Assembly: GCA_944324175.1 (NCBI GenBank)
Contig: CALUVH010000013.1
Coordinates: 1 to 50,859 of the forward strand
Direction: 5' to 3'
From: Candidatus Gastranaerophilales bacterium
Lineage (GTDB): Bacteria; Cyanobacteriota; Vampirovibrionia; Gastranaerophilales; Gastranaerophilaceae
DNA length: 50,859 nt
Position 1 is the first letter of the stretch. Each line of letters opens with the position of its first letter. The notes under the pieces were generated by a model, which was not told where the DNA came from, ran no database searches, and saw nothing but the letters and a program-made list of their open reading frames with translations. The position numbers and the translations under genes are program-made. Of this stretch, positions 25,702 through 35,465 are shown in pieces.

Positions 25702-26082
25702 ATGGAAATTAGTAATGTATCAGGAGCTTACACTTCATCAAAAATTGTAGAAACGGATGATGAAAAAGAAACAAAAAAAACAGAAGAAGAAGAAGCTAAA
25801 GAACAAAAAGTAACAGAAAAAGAAGAAAAAGATTCCGTTGAAATTTCTTCTGATGACTTTGATGAAGAAAGTGTTGAGGATAAGGCAAGCAACTATGTTG
25901 CAAATATTATTGCAAATCCAAAATTAACAGAAGAGTCAAAGGCACTAATTCAGCAGTACATGGCAACTTTTGATGCTGCAAGGTTTATCAAAATGTATGG
26001 ACCATTTACATCTACTGCAGAAATTTCTGCAGCAATGTATGCCGTTACTTCTCATATGATAAAGTATCAGCAAGATGAATAA
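25702..26082 (+). CDS. Small acidic protein, paralogue of the previous gene
   Basis: A 126-residue protein with a very acidic, low-complexity first 60 residues and a folded C-terminal module shared with the upstream gene (YVANI ... YMATFDAARFIKMYGPFTS ... AAMYAVTSHMIK). AAAGGATGG upstream may serve as ribosome binding site. A strong terminator follows at 26111. The function is unknown. Confidence 0.65.
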   Translation: MEISNVSGAYTSSKIVETDDEKETKKTEEEEAKEQKVTEKEEKDSVEISSDDFDEESVEDKASNYVANIIANPKLTEESKALIQQYMATFDAARFIKMYGPFTSTAEISAAMYAVTSHMIKYQQDE

Positions 26083-26110
26083 AAAAGAGAAAAATTAGAA
26101 AAACAAGAAA

Positions 26111-26142
26111 AAAGACCGGTTTTTCGCCGGTCTTTGATTTTT
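26111..26142 (+). terminator. Rho-independent terminator
   Basis: The 9-bp stem AAAGACCGG/CCGGTCTTT with a 7-nt loop is followed by GATTTTT. It ends the small charged-protein gene pair. Confidence 0.9.
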
Positions 26143-26197
26143 AAAACAAAAATTTGTAATAAAATCGACAAAGTAAGAAATTAAATATATACAATAC

Positions 26198-26209
26198 GGA
26201 ATATATTCC
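26198..26209. promoter_or_regulatory. Operator-like palindrome before the XRE gene
   Basis: GGAATATATTCC is a perfect 12-bp palindrome 59-70 bp upstream of the small HTH gene. It is a plausible self-regulatory site. Confidence 0.4.
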
Positions 26210-26267
26210 ATATTATACCTAATATAGCATGTGTTATTATTAAAGTCAATAGTTTAAAATTATTCAT

Positions 26268-26483
26268 ATGGAAATGAATAAATATTATAAACAGTTAGCA
26301 CAAAACATACGAATGCAAAGAGCAAAGGTCAAAATATCTCAATTGAAGCTAGCGGAAAAAGCGGATGTTTCAATAGATACAATAAGTATGATAGAAAGAG
26401 AACAGGGAAATCCAACACTATCAACAATAGTATCAATAGCGAAAGCATTAGGCGTTGATTTAAATACTCTATTACCGCTGTAA
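26268..26483 (+). CDS. XRE-family helix-turn-helix regulator
   Basis: A 71-residue protein that is nearly all a Cro/C1-type HTH: NIRMQRAKVKISQLKLAEKA, then DVSIDTISMIEREQGNPTLS and a final VDLNTLLPL. There is no sensor domain and no partner toxin gene beside it. TAAAAT (26255-26260) lies 7 nt before the ATG, with no Shine-Dalgarno sequence, pointing to a leaderless mRNA. A start two codons later (26274) is also possible. Confidence 0.85.
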   Translation: MEMNKYYKQLAQNIRMQRAKVKISQLKLAEKADVSIDTISMIEREQGNPTLSTIVSIAKALGVDLNTLLPL

Positions 26484-26488
26484 AAAAT

Positions 26489-27823
26489 CTATTTTTTGTT
26501 TTTTTCACTGCGTTCTCTAATAGAGAGTTTTATTGGAGTGCCAAAAAATCCAAAAGCTTCTCTCAGTTTATTTTCTATGTATTTTTTATAATGATCTTTC
26601 ATAAGGTCAGCATTATTAGCAAATAAAACAATATGTGGCGGTTGAATACCGGTTTGAGTTACATATAAAAGTTTTAATCTTTTTCCTTTTGAAGACTGAG
26701 GGGGATTGAGCATATAAGCTTCTTTTATTACTTTGTTTAACAGACCGGTGGATACACGCTTTGTGCATTCTGCGTATATTTCTTCAGCTTTATCAAAAAT
26801 AGAGTTAATTCTTTGCTTAGTAAGAGCACTGATAAATATTTTAGGTGCGAATTCCAAAAATGGAATTTCTTTGGTAATTTTTTTGCTAAATTCATTTATT
26901 GTATTTGATTTTTTATTCTCTATTAAATCCCATTTATTAATTGCAATGATTAATCCTTTACCAGATTCAATAATTATTGATGCAATTTTTTTATCTTGAT
27001 CAGAAATGCCTTCAGTAGCATCAATTACCAAAAGAGCAACATCACAATCCCGAATAGAGCGAATTGCACGGTCTACCGCAAATTTTTCAACACCATAATC
27101 TACTTTTGCTTTTTTTCTTATTCCGGCGGTGTCAATAATTATAAAATCTTTATTATTATAAGTAACTTTGCTGTCAATGCTATCTCTAGTTGTACCAGAC
27201 ACATCAGATACAATAACACGATTTTCATTTAATACAGCATTTACAATGGAAGATTTTCCAGCGTTAGGTCGTCCTACAATTGCAATTTTAATGATTTTTT
27301 CTTCTTCTAAATCATTTAAAATTTCAAAATCTTCAGTAAGTACTTCAAGTAAATCGCCAACGCCACCACTACCGTGAAGAGCAGAAATACCTATTGGCTC
27401 ACCCAAAGCAAGTCCATAAAAATCATTTATCATCATTAAAGAGGAAGGGTTATCAATTTTGTTTACAGCAAGAAAAACAGGTTTTCCAGATTGCCTTAAA
27501 ATATTAGCGATATCAAAATCAACAGGGTTGGAACCTTCTTTACCATCTACAAGGAAAATTATTTTGTCAGCTTCTTCACAAGCGATTTTGGCTTGGTCAA
27601 ATATAGAAAGCATAATTTCATCTTCATCACCAGGGATAATACCACCAGTGTCAATCACGGTGAATTGTTTATTTTGCCACTCCACGTCAAAATAAATTCT
27701 GTCTCTTGTAACTCCCGGTAAATCATCCACAATAGAGTTTCGTGATCCGACAAGTCTGTTCACGAATGTTGATTTGCCCACATTTGGACGTCCTACAATT
27801 GCTACAACTGGTTTCCTTTTCAT
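26489..27823 (-). CDS. der: Ribosome-assembly GTPase Der (EngA)
   Basis: A 444-residue protein with two tandem GTPase domains and a C-terminal KH-like domain, required for 50S maturation. Domain 1 shows GRPNVGKST, DTGG and NKID; domain 2 shows GRPNAGKSS, DTAGIRKK and NKWD. The end (LKLLYVTQTGIQPPHIVLFA) is the KH-like part. The start at 27823 (MKRKPVVAIVGRPN) fits the family. It lies 13 bp after recJ on the same strand. Confidence 0.96.
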   Translation of the reverse strand: MKRKPVVAIVGRPNVGKSTFVNRLVGSRNSIVDDLPGVTRDRIYFDVEWQNKQFTVIDTGGIIPGDEDEIMLSIFDQAKIACEEADKIIFLVDGKEGSNPVDFDIANILRQSGKPVFLAVNKIDNPSSLMMINDFYGLALGEPIGISALHGSGGVGDLLEVLTEDFEILNDLEEEKIIKIAIVGRPNAGKSSIVNAVLNENRVIVSDVSGTTRDSIDSKVTYNNKDFIIIDTAGIRKKAKVDYGVEKFAVDRAIRSIRDCDVALLVIDATEGISDQDKKIASIIIESGKGLIIAINKWDLIENKKSNTINEFSKKITKEIPFLEFAPKIFISALTKQRINSIFDKAEEIYAECTKRVSTGLLNKVIKEAYMLNPPQSSKGKRLKLLYVTQTGIQPPHIVLFANNADLMKDHYKKYIENKLREAFGFFGTPIKLSIRERSEKNKK

Positions 27824-27836
27824 AAAATTTATATTA

Positions 27837-30203
27837 TCACAAAAATACACCGATATCTAAAGAATTCAAATCATCTTCTAAAAGACTTTTTTGAAAAGCT
27901 TCACATTCGTCAATTAAATCGAGTAATTTTGCATATTTTGTACTGTGTAAAACCTTTGTTAAATCAGTATTTTCAAAAAAATCAAATATGTAATATGTAG
28001 TAGTTTTTTCTTTTATTTTAATTAAGGAAATTTCTTCAAAAATATCAAAAAGTAATTCTAAAACAGCAAAGGATTTACCTAAAAAGCTTGCAAATCTTTG
28101 TAATTCAACTTTTCCGCCATTGTTGTGGGCTGCAAATTTTAACATTCCGTAAACAGTTTTTAAAAAGTCTTTTTCTTCAAAATATTTTATATCATAGTTC
28201 ATAAAATGAATAGCTTTTGGAGAGGTTTGTTTTAATATATAATCAAAAGTTTGTTTGTCAGCGGGATAGTCAAAGAACATTAACCCGTCACAACATTGGG
28301 GATTATTACGAGAAAATGTGTTTGAAAAAAGGCTTGAAAAAGGTCTTAGTTTATCAAGTACAGATTTACTTTCTGCAAAAATTTTGATATTTCCTTTTGA
28401 GTTTTTCACATAATCATTTACAAGAGGCAAAATATCTGTTTTTTTTCTGTGATCATAAATTTTTATTTTATCAATAATATTTTCATTTTCTTCTTTTAAA
28501 AATTCAGAATGAATATCATCAACGATGAGTTGAATGCTAGTATTACCGTTAAATTCATTCTTTTGAGGGTGAAAAGCTACATCAAAAGTATCTCCATTTA
28601 CAAGAGAGATGTCACCCTTTTGCCACCAAATACAGTTAAATTCGGACGTGCCGTTTATAACACCGGTAAGTCTTAAGTGATCTTTATTTTCACCCATAAG
28701 TCTTTTTTCTTTGATTTTTAAATTTTTCAAAGAAAAAATAGGGCTTGGATTTGAAGCACCAAAAGGTTCAAGCATTGAAATTTCTTCAACAAGTTCCAAA
28801 TCAATATCTTCAGGTCGCAAATCAAGATCTATATTAATAAAAGGTTTTAGTTCTTTACCATTTAGACACTCTTTTATAGTTTTATTTAAGGCAGTTTTTA
28901 CAAGTTCAAAAGAAGTCTTTTCGGGAGAAAAAGCTAAACCGGCTGCTAAACTGTGTCCGCCAAACCCATCAAACAACTCAGCATTTGCATTTATAACATC
29001 ATATAAGTGAACACCTTCTATACTACGCGCAGAACATCGAATTTGCTTTGTTTCTTCAGAGTATGTCATCAAAAATGTAGGTTTGTAATATTTTTCAACA
29101 AGCTTAGATGCAACAATCCCAACAATTCCAACGTGCCAATCTGGTTTAAAAAGAATAATAGCAGGTTGTCTTGTATTTTCTGCTTGAAACATGGCATCAG
29201 CTTCCATGAAAGTTTCTTGACAAAGCGTTTGACGAATTTTATTAAAATTTTCAAGTTCAGTTATGGCCATTTGAATTTCTTGTTTATTATCAGAAATTAA
29301 AACTTTTAAAGCAGCATCAACAGAATCAAGCCTTCCTGAAGCATTAATTCTAGGCGCAATACCAAAAGCTATTTGTTCGGAGGTTATCCCATTAGAAGGT
29401 TTATATCCTGCACTTTCCAAAAGTTTTGTTAGTCCCCAATGTTTTCCATTAGAAATTAATTCAAGTCCTTTAGTTACAAAATAGCGGTTTTCTCCGACTA
29501 AAGGGACAACATCTGCAACCGTTCCAACAGCGACAAAAGGAAGAATTTCAAAGACAAATTCTGTTTTTCCATATTTTTCAAGTAAAGCTTGAGCAACTTT
29601 AAAAGCAACGCCAACACCAGCAAGGGATGAAAGACCAATTATTTGTTTTGTGCTAAGAGTTTCATCTAAAGCATTTGGTGCTTTCGGATTGATTATTGCA
29701 AAGGCATTAGGAAGAACTTCCGGTGCTTCGTGGTGATCTGTGATAATTACATCTATTTTAAAACTATTTAAGAAATTTACAGCATCAATATCACTAATTC
29801 CACAGTCACAGGAAATTATGACTTTTGGTTTTATTGATGTCATTATTTTTACCAAAGCTTTTGTATCAAATCCGTGACCTTCTTTTTCTCTATCAGGAAT
29901 AAAATAATTTACATCAGCTCCAAGATATTTAAAAGTCTTATATAACAAAGAGGTGGATGTTACACCATCGGCATCAAAATCACCATGAATAACAATTTTT
30001 TCTTGGTTATCAATGGCTTTTGAAAGTCTTTCTACAGCTTTTGTCATATCTGTGAATACATTTGGATGAGTTAGTTTCATTTCTAAAGGATTTAAAAATT
30101 CTTGAATATCTTCATCTTTTTCTATTCCACGTGCGCATAAAAGTCTGTCAATTAAAGACTTTTTGTTACTTGCTATGTTGTTATATCTCCACTCTTTTTT
30201 CAT
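27837..30203 (-). CDS. recJ: Single-stranded-DNA exonuclease RecJ
   Basis: A 788-residue 5'-3' ssDNA exonuclease of the DHH superfamily, used in recombination and mismatch repair. Motifs include GDFDADGVTSTSLLY, CDCGISD, ITDHHEAP and DHHA1-domain GGHSLAAGLAF. The OB-like region and an additional C-terminal domain of about 240 residues make it the long form seen in Firmicutes rather than the 577-residue E. coli form. The start at 30203 (MKKEWRYNNI) is typical; an in-frame extension to 30254 looks non-coding. It is followed by der. Confidence 0.93.
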   Translation of the reverse strand: MKKEWRYNNIASNKKSLIDRLLCARGIEKDEDIQEFLNPLEMKLTHPNVFTDMTKAVERLSKAIDNQEKIVIHGDFDADGVTSTSLLYKTFKYLGADVNYFIPDREKEGHGFDTKALVKIMTSIKPKVIISCDCGISDIDAVNFLNSFKIDVIITDHHEAPEVLPNAFAIINPKAPNALDETLSTKQIIGLSSLAGVGVAFKVAQALLEKYGKTEFVFEILPFVAVGTVADVVPLVGENRYFVTKGLELISNGKHWGLTKLLESAGYKPSNGITSEQIAFGIAPRINASGRLDSVDAALKVLISDNKQEIQMAITELENFNKIRQTLCQETFMEADAMFQAENTRQPAIILFKPDWHVGIVGIVASKLVEKYYKPTFLMTYSEETKQIRCSARSIEGVHLYDVINANAELFDGFGGHSLAAGLAFSPEKTSFELVKTALNKTIKECLNGKELKPFINIDLDLRPEDIDLELVEEISMLEPFGASNPSPIFSLKNLKIKEKRLMGENKDHLRLTGVINGTSEFNCIWWQKGDISLVNGDTFDVAFHPQKNEFNGNTSIQLIVDDIHSEFLKEENENIIDKIKIYDHRKKTDILPLVNDYVKNSKGNIKIFAESKSVLDKLRPFSSLFSNTFSRNNPQCCDGLMFFDYPADKQTFDYILKQTSPKAIHFMNYDIKYFEEKDFLKTVYGMLKFAAHNNGGKVELQRFASFLGKSFAVLELLFDIFEEISLIKIKEKTTTYYIFDFFENTDLTKVLHSTKYAKLLDLIDECEAFQKSLLEDDLNSLDIGVFL

Positions 30204-30265
30204 AATCGTCCCAATTTTATTATAACAAATAATCAAGGCAAAGTGAACTATCAAAATAAAAAGCT

Positions 30266-31321
30266 TTATTTTTGATAGTTTCTGATAATCTCTTCAAAAT
30301 TATCGCCACCAAATTTTAAAAGTATTTCATTAGCTAAAACACAAGCAATACGTGCTTCTGCAACAACAGCACAAGCTTCCACAGCGCAAGTGTCAGATCT
30401 TTCAAAATGAGCTTCTGTTTCTTGCATTTTTATACAATCAACGGTATTTAAAGGTTTTTTTAATGTTGGAATAGGTTTCATAACGGCTTTTATAACAAGG
30501 TTTTCTCCGTTTGTCATGCCGCCTTCTATTCCGCCTGCATGATTAGTTTTTCTAACAATTTTACCATTATCTAAAAACATTTGATCATGATATTCACTAC
30601 CTTTGTATCCAAGAGGATTTTCTCCTATTTCGACAACTTTAACAGCAGGAATGCTCATAATAGCTTGAGCAATACGACCGTCTAATTTTCTGTCCCAATG
30701 AACAAAAGAGCCCAGACCAATCGGTAAATTTGAAAAAACAACTTCAAATTTTCCACCTAATGTATCTCCAAATTCTTTTGCTTTGTCTATTTCAGAGTGA
30801 AAATCTTTTTTATCAGCACAATTACCGATTTGAATAATTTCGGAATAACAAGAAATTGAAAATTTGTTTAAAATTTGTTTTGCAACAGCACCAACAGCGA
30901 CTTCTATAGCTGTTTTTCTTGCACTAGAGCGCTCAAGTATGTTTCTTAAATCTTTTTGATTGTATTTTTCACTACCAGCAAAATCAGCATGTCCCGGGCG
31001 ATATTTTGAAAAAGATTTTTCTTCGGTAAAATCCTCCATTTTGGTACTCATTATCTTTTCCCAATTTTTAAAATCTTTATTTTCTATAAATAAAGTAACA
31101 GGAGAACCGAGTGTTTTTCCAAAACGAACACCCGATAAAATTTCCACATTATCTTTTTCGATTTGCATTCTTCCGCCACGTCCATAACCCGATTGACGTC
31201 TTTGCAAATCTTTGTTTATCTCATTAATATCTATCTCAAAACCCGCAGGAATTCCTTCTATTATTGCGGTTAAACCTTTTCCATGACTTTCGCCGGATGT
31301 TAAAAATCTAAATTTTTCCAT
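30266..31321 (-). CDS. aroC: Chorismate synthase
   Basis: A 351-residue FMN-dependent enzyme making chorismate from EPSP, the last shikimate step. Signatures are TSGESHGKGLTAIIEGIPAG near the N-terminus, RPGHADFAG, LERSSARKTAIEVAVGAVAK and GGIEGGMTNGE. It lies 14 kb from aroK-aroB. It sits 9 bp after the secreted NTF2-like gene on the same strand and 62 bp before recJ, so the minus-strand genes 31810 to 26489 may form one long transcript. Confidence 0.97.
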   Translation of the reverse strand: MEKFRFLTSGESHGKGLTAIIEGIPAGFEIDINEINKDLQRRQSGYGRGGRMQIEKDNVEILSGVRFGKTLGSPVTLFIENKDFKNWEKIMSTKMEDFTEEKSFSKYRPGHADFAGSEKYNQKDLRNILERSSARKTAIEVAVGAVAKQILNKFSISCYSEIIQIGNCADKKDFHSEIDKAKEFGDTLGGKFEVVFSNLPIGLGSFVHWDRKLDGRIAQAIMSIPAVKVVEIGENPLGYKGSEYHDQMFLDNGKIVRKTNHAGGIEGGMTNGENLVIKAVMKPIPTLKKPLNTVDCIKMQETEAHFERSDTCAVEACAVVAEARIACVLANEILLKFGGDNFEEIIRNYQK

Positions 31322-31330
31322 TTTTACCTG

Positions 31331-31810
31331 TTATTTTGCATACTTAAGAAATGTTTGTACTTTTGTTTGCATCATTTCTTCTGTTATTAACCATTTTCCG
31401 TTAGGTTGTTTTTTAACAATCATATAAGTTTTTAGTTTGTAAGTTTCACCAGATGGTTGTCTTAGGGAACTGACTTTATAAGTATCATTTCCTAAAGATG
31501 TGACATTAATATTTGTGTATGTGTTTTTATAACCTCTTAATTTTGCACCGGCTTGTCCAAGTCTCATTTGTTTTAAATAAGTTGCAGTATCTGTTGTAAC
31601 ATTAACAAGTGTTCCGTCAGGTTTCACAACTTGTCTAATTATCTTGGCACTTGGTGAGTACATTGTACCAACTTCAGTACTATAACTGTTTGCTGCTTTT
31701 ACATAGTTATTAAAAAAGTTTAAAGCATCTTGTGCTCCATCAGCAATGGCTTTTATACCCACACTGAATAATATTGCAAATAATGATACTATAGATAAAA
31801 TTTTTTTCAT
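31331..31810 (-). CDS. Secreted NTF2-like protein of unknown function
   Basis: A 159-residue protein with a signal peptide (MKKILSIVSLFAILFSVGIK, cleaved about AIA-DGA). The mature part (NFFNNYVKAANSYSTEV ... GKWLITEEMMQTKVQTFL) has the helix-then-curved-sheet pattern of small NTF2/SnoaL-like domains; this is a fold guess, not a function. GGAGAG lies before the ATG at 31810, which removes a 20-residue upstream extension. Confidence 0.7.
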   Translation of the reverse strand: MKKILSIVSLFAILFSVGIKAIADGAQDALNFFNNYVKAANSYSTEVGTMYSPSAKIIRQVVKPDGTLVNVTTDTATYLKQMRLGQAGAKLRGYKNTYTNINVTSLGNDTYKVSSLRQPSGETYKLKTYMIVKKQPNGKWLITEEMMQTKVQTFLKYAK

Positions 31811-31941
31811 AATCTCTCCTTTTCTCCTGGTTATATAACGACAAAAAATTAATTTTTGTTCATTTGACAAAATAATTATATCATAGAATATTATACAATT
31901 TAATTATATTTGAAAAAATACACAATAGACAATAATTTTTA

Positions 31942-31950
31942 TGTTATAAT
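31942..31950 (+). promoter_or_regulatory. Extended -10 promoter of lepA
   Basis: TGT-TATAAT (TG at 31942-31943, TATAAT at 31945-31950). The lepA ATG begins 7 nt later, implying a leaderless mRNA. No strong -35 is seen. Confidence 0.55.
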
Positions 31951-31957
31951 CAGAATT

Positions 31958-33760
31958 ATGAAATATAGAGATAACGTAAGAAACTTTTGTATAATTGCTC
32001 ATATTGATCATGGTAAATCAACACTGGCAGATAGATTACTAGAATTTACCGGTACTGTTGCTCAGCGTGATATGCAAGACCAAATTCTTGATTCTATGGA
32101 TATAGAAAGAGAAAGAGGTATTACAATCAAGTTGAATGCTGCAAGGATGAACTATAAAGGAAAAGATGGCAAAGATTACATCTTGAACCTTATTGATACT
32201 CCAGGACACGTTGATTTTTCTTATGAAGTTTCAAGATCTCTTGCTGCTTGTGAAGGAGCATTGTTAATTGTTGATTCAACACAGGGTGTTGAAGCTCAGA
32301 CTCTGGCTAATGTCTATTTGGCGGCAGAACAAAATTTGGAAATTATACCTGTAATTAATAAGATAGACTTACCTTCAGCAGATGTCGAGCGCGTTCGTAG
32401 TGAGATTGAAGAAGTACTCGGCATTGACGCATCCATGGCAATTCCTGTAAGTGCAAAAGCAGGAATAGGAATTGAGGAAGTACTTGATGCAGTAGTCGAT
32501 TTTATACCTCCTCCTATAGATACAACAGAAAAACCATTACGTGCGTTAGTTTTTGATAGTGCTTATGACCAGTATCTCGGTACTCTTTGTTTTTTCAAAA
32601 TAATTGATGGAAAAATGAAACTCGGAGATAAAGTTAAATTTATGGCGTCTGGTAAGGAATATGAAGTTGTTGAATTAGGTTATCTTACACCAAACAGAGT
32701 TCAGGTAAACGAGCTTGTATGCGGCGATGTAGGTTATTTTGCGGGATCAATAAAAGAATTAACTCGTTTTGTAGGTGATACAATAACCACAATTGAAAAT
32801 AGTGCATCTGAACCATTACCAGGATACAAAGAAGCTTTGCCAATGGTGTTTTCTGGTATGTATCCTGTAGACAATGATGACTATCATAACTTGAAAGAGG
32901 CTTTAGAAAAGTTAAAACTAAACGATAGCAGTATAACGTTTGAACCGGAAACTTCTAGTGCTTTGGGTTTCGGTTTTCGTTGCGGTTTTTTGGGAATGCT
33001 GCATATGGAAATTGCTCAAGAGCGATTGGAAAGGGAATATAACCTGTCTCTTGTTACAACAGCTCCTTCTGTTGTCTACAAAGTATACAAAACAAATGGA
33101 GAGATGGTTGAAATTGACAATCCTGCAAATCTTCCTCCCGCTCAAGTTCGCGATTATATTGAAGAACCATACGTAAAAGTTCAAATAATTACTCCAAATG
33201 ATTTTGTAGGAACATTAATGGATTTGGCTCAGACCAAACGTGGTATTTTCAAAAATATGTCTTATCTTGATAAAATTCGCGCAAGCTTAGAATATGAAAT
33301 TCCTCTTAGTGAAGTGATTACTGATTTTTATGATCAACTAAAGTCACGTTCTAAAGGTTATGCAAGTATGGATTATGAATTTCATGATTATAAGCGTTCA
33401 AATCTTGTAAAATTGGATATTTTACTTGCCAATGAAGTTGTAGATGCTCTATCTGTTATTTGTCATGCGGATAGTGCTTTTTATATTGGTCAAAAATTAA
33501 CGGCAAAATTAAAAGATATTATTCCAAGACAACTTTTTGAAGTTCCTATCCAAGCCGCAGTGGGAGGAAGAGTTATAGCTCGTACAAACATTAAAGCTTT
33601 GCGCAAAAATGTCTTGGATAAGTGTTATGGCGGTGATATTTCTCGAAAACGTAAACTTCTGGAGAAACAGAAAAAAGGTAAAAAACGTATGAAATCTGTT
33701 GGTCGTGTAGAAGTTCCTCAGGAAGCATTTATGGCTGTTTTGAGTCTTGATGATGAGTAG
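31958..33760 (+). CDS. lepA: Elongation factor 4 (LepA)
   Basis: A 600-residue translational GTPase related to EF-G that acts in initiation or back-translocation. G1 is [10 protein letters not shown]2 is RERGITIK, G3 is [13 protein letters not shown]4 is NKIDLP. The family-specific C-terminus ends [19 protein letters not shown]. The start at 31958 ([19 protein letters not shown]) matches usual EF4 length. Its 3' end overlaps a convergent LuxR-type gene by 32 bp. Confidence 0.97.
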   Translation: MKYRDNVRNFCIIAHIDHGKSTLADRLLEFTGTVAQRDMQDQILDSMDIERERGITIKLNAARMNYKGKDGKDYILNLIDTPGHVDFSYEVSRSLAACEGALLIVDSTQGVEAQTLANVYLAAEQNLEIIPVINKIDLPSADVERVRSEIEEVLGIDASMAIPVSAKAGIGIEEVLDAVVDFIPPPIDTTEKPLRALVFDSAYDQYLGTLCFFKIIDGKMKLGDKVKFMASGKEYEVVELGYLTPNRVQVNELVCGDVGYFAGSIKELTRFVGDTITTIENSASEPLPGYKEALPMVFSGMYPVDNDDYHNLKEALEKLKLNDSSITFEPETSSALGFGFRCGFLGMLHMEIAQERLEREYNLSLVTTAPSVVYKVYKTNGEMVEIDNPANLPPAQVRDYIEEPYVKVQIITPNDFVGTLMDLAQTKRGIFKNMSYLDKIRASLEYEIPLSEVITDFYDQLKSRSKGYASMDYEFHDYKRSNLVKLDILLANEVVDALSVICHADSAFYIGQKLTAKLKDIIPRQLFEVPIQAAVGGRVIARTNIKALRKNVLDKCYGGDISRKRKLLEKQKKGKKRMKSVGRVEVPQEAFMAVLSLDDE

Positions 33761-33968
33761 AATTACGCATTTCTAAACCTATTCTCGCTGCTGCAGTTCT
33801 TGATTTGACCCCAAATTTGTGCAAAATGGAGCTCACATGTGCTTTTGATGTGTGGTGGGTTATGGTTAATTTTTCTGCTATTTCTTTGTTATTTAATCCC
33901 TCAATTATATAGTCCAAAACTTCATCTTCTCTTTTTGTTAATTCTTTATTGAGATTGTCATCGTTCAT
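33729..33968 (-). CDS. Stand-alone LuxR-type HTH protein
   Basis: A 79-residue protein made up almost only of a GerE/LuxR C-terminal DNA-binding domain: [40 protein letters not shown] and [16 protein letters not shown]. It has no receiver or ligand-binding domain. The start at 33968 has GGAAG about 7 nt upstream; a TTG at 33983 is in frame. The gene overlaps the end of lepA by 32 bp, so its 3' part is antisense to lepA. Targets are unknown. Confidence 0.85.
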   Translation of the reverse strand: MNDDNLNKELTKREDEVLDYIIEGLNNKEIAEKLTITHHTSKAHVSSILHKFGVKSRTAAARIGLEMRNSTHHQDSKQP

Positions 33969-33983
33969 TTCTGACTTCCACAA

Positions 33984-34289
33984 CTCCTTTCAATACTTCA
34001 ACCGCATTCTATCAAGAATTTATCTTGTTGAAAATTAGCCAAGGGTCTAATATTTTATAAATAGTGTGTAAAGATTTGTTAAATATTCAATACAAAATAT
34101 ATACAATGTACGCAATTTTTAAATACAAAAATACTTTATATAAATATGGAAATCAAATTTTGATATAGGAATTAAAAGGATTAAAAATGTAAATTATTGT
34201 AAAGAATACTGATAATTTTTGGAAAATCATTAAAGAAATTAAGAAAAAGTACGATTAAGAGAATGTGAGTAAATAAAGGAGAACCGATA
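33984..34289. other. Intergenic region
   Basis: About 306 bp of AT-rich sequence between the LuxR-type gene and the divergent small gene at 34290. It must carry both promoters. I see no hairpin, RNA gene or repeat that I can support. AAAGGAG stands before the gene at 34290. Confidence 0.5.
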
Positions 34290-34721
34290 ATGGGTATCGA
34301 AGATTTAAGATTTAGATTAGCAAGTCAATATGTACAGTCAAATAACGGCGCTAAAACTGAAGATACACAAGCTAAAAAACAGGAAAAAGCAGAAGAAGTT
34401 AAAAAACCTCAAACCAAAGAGGTTGGTGAAAAATTATTAACAGATGATCCTAAAATGGCTGTAATGAAAGATTTAGGTTTTATCAAAGCAGGTGGAATTA
34501 AAACAACCCCAGAAGCTGTTATTGGTAGAGCGCAGACATATTTTGAGACAGCACCAGAGATGGCAGCTTTAAACGAAATGTTCGGAATTGAAACAGCTAG
34601 ACCATACAGTGTCAAAGGTGTTGATAATGACAAATTAGACAAATATTTAGCAAGAGGACTTTCTGAAGAATCAACTAGTGGATTCTTGGATTATGCAGAT
34701 AAACTTGTCGCTTTAGGTTAA
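34290..34721 (+). CDS. Small protein of unknown function
   Basis: A 143-residue soluble protein. The first 50 residues are Lys/Glu/Gln-rich and probably disordered (residues 20-50). The rest (DDPKMAVMKDLGFIKAGGIK ... LSEESTSGFLDYADKLVALG) looks like a small helical domain. It has the general plan of the pair at 25263 and 25702 but no clear sequence match to them. AAAGGAG lies 8-9 nt before the ATG. A terminator follows. Confidence 0.65.
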   Translation: MGIEDLRFRLASQYVQSNNGAKTEDTQAKKQEKAEEVKKPQTKEVGEKLLTDDPKMAVMKDLGFIKAGGIKTTPEAVIGRAQTYFETAPEMAALNEMFGIETARPYSVKGVDNDKLDKYLARGLSEESTSGFLDYADKLVALG

Positions 34722-34760
34722 GCGAACTTATAAAATACATTTACTCACACATTTTAAAGT

Positions 34761-34789
34761 GGCTGATGATGTTTTCATCAGCCCTTTTT
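34761..34789 (+). terminator. Rho-independent terminator
   Basis: The 9-bp stem GGCTGATGA/TCATCAGCC with a 5-nt loop is followed by CTTTTT. Confidence 0.9.
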
Positions 34790-34808
34790 ATGATATATTG
34801 TCAATATT

Positions 34809-35465
34809 ATGATAGATACAGTAATTTTTGATTTAGATGGAACATTATTATTTACATTGGAAGATTTAAAAAACAGTACAAATTTTGCACTTTGTCAGTT
34901 TAATTTTCCTCCGCGAACATTGGAAGAGGTCAGAACTTTTGTGGGAAATGGTGTTAAAAAGCTTATAGAAAGGGCTGTTCCAGAGAATACGGATTTTTCT
35001 ACAATAGAAAAAGTTTTAGAAGTTTTTAAACAAAACTATTCACAAAATATGTATAATTGTACTAAACCCTACAATAGTATCGAAAAGTTACTTAAAGAGT
35101 TAAGGCAAAAAAAGTTTAAAATAGCTGTTGTATCAAATAAATTTGATTCTGCTGTAAAGGAGCTTTGTAAAAAGTATTTTAATGAATTGATAGATGTAGC
35201 AATAGGTCAACGAGATAATGTTCCCAAAAAACCGGCACCTAATGGTGTTTTTCAAGCAATAAAAGAATTAAAATCAGATATAAAAAATTGTATTTATGTA
35301 GGCGATAGTGATGTGGATGTACAAACTGCAAAAAATGCAAGTATTCCTTGTATTGGAGTTACTTGGGGATATCGAGATGAAGAACTTTTAAAATCAAAAG
35401 GAGTCGATTACATTGCAAACGACCCCTTAGAAATTCTTAATCTAGTAGATAAAATTAACCGATGA
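34809..35465 (+). CDS. gph: HAD-family phosphoglycolate phosphatase-like hydrolase
   Basis: A 218-residue HAD hydrolase. The nucleophile motif FDLDGTLLFT, motif II VVSNK, the conserved Lys before PAPNG and motif IV YVGDSDVDVQTAKNA are present, with an alpha-helical cap between motifs I and II. This is the subfamily that includes Gph; related members act on pyrophosphate or other sugar phosphates, so the substrate is not fixed by sequence. A TGA-TATATT extended -10 (34791-34799) is 9 nt upstream. The 3' end overlaps the convergent ferritin gene by 11 bp. Confidence 0.85.
   Translation: MIDTVIFDLDGTLLFTLEDLKNSTNFALCQFNFPPRTLEEVRTFVGNGVKKLIERAVPENTDFSTIEKVLEVFKQNYSQNMYNCTKPYNSIEKLLKELRQKKFKIAVVSNKFDSAVKELCKKYFNELIDVAIGQRDNVPKKPAPNGVFQAIKELKSDIKNCIYVGDSDVDVQTAKNASIPCIGVTWGYRDEELLKSKGVDYIANDPLEILNLVDKINR

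Noticed and set aside
26268-26483. Antitoxin of a toxin-antitoxin pair
   Set aside because: The XRE protein has no small toxin-like gene on either side; the neighbours are der and the charged small proteins.
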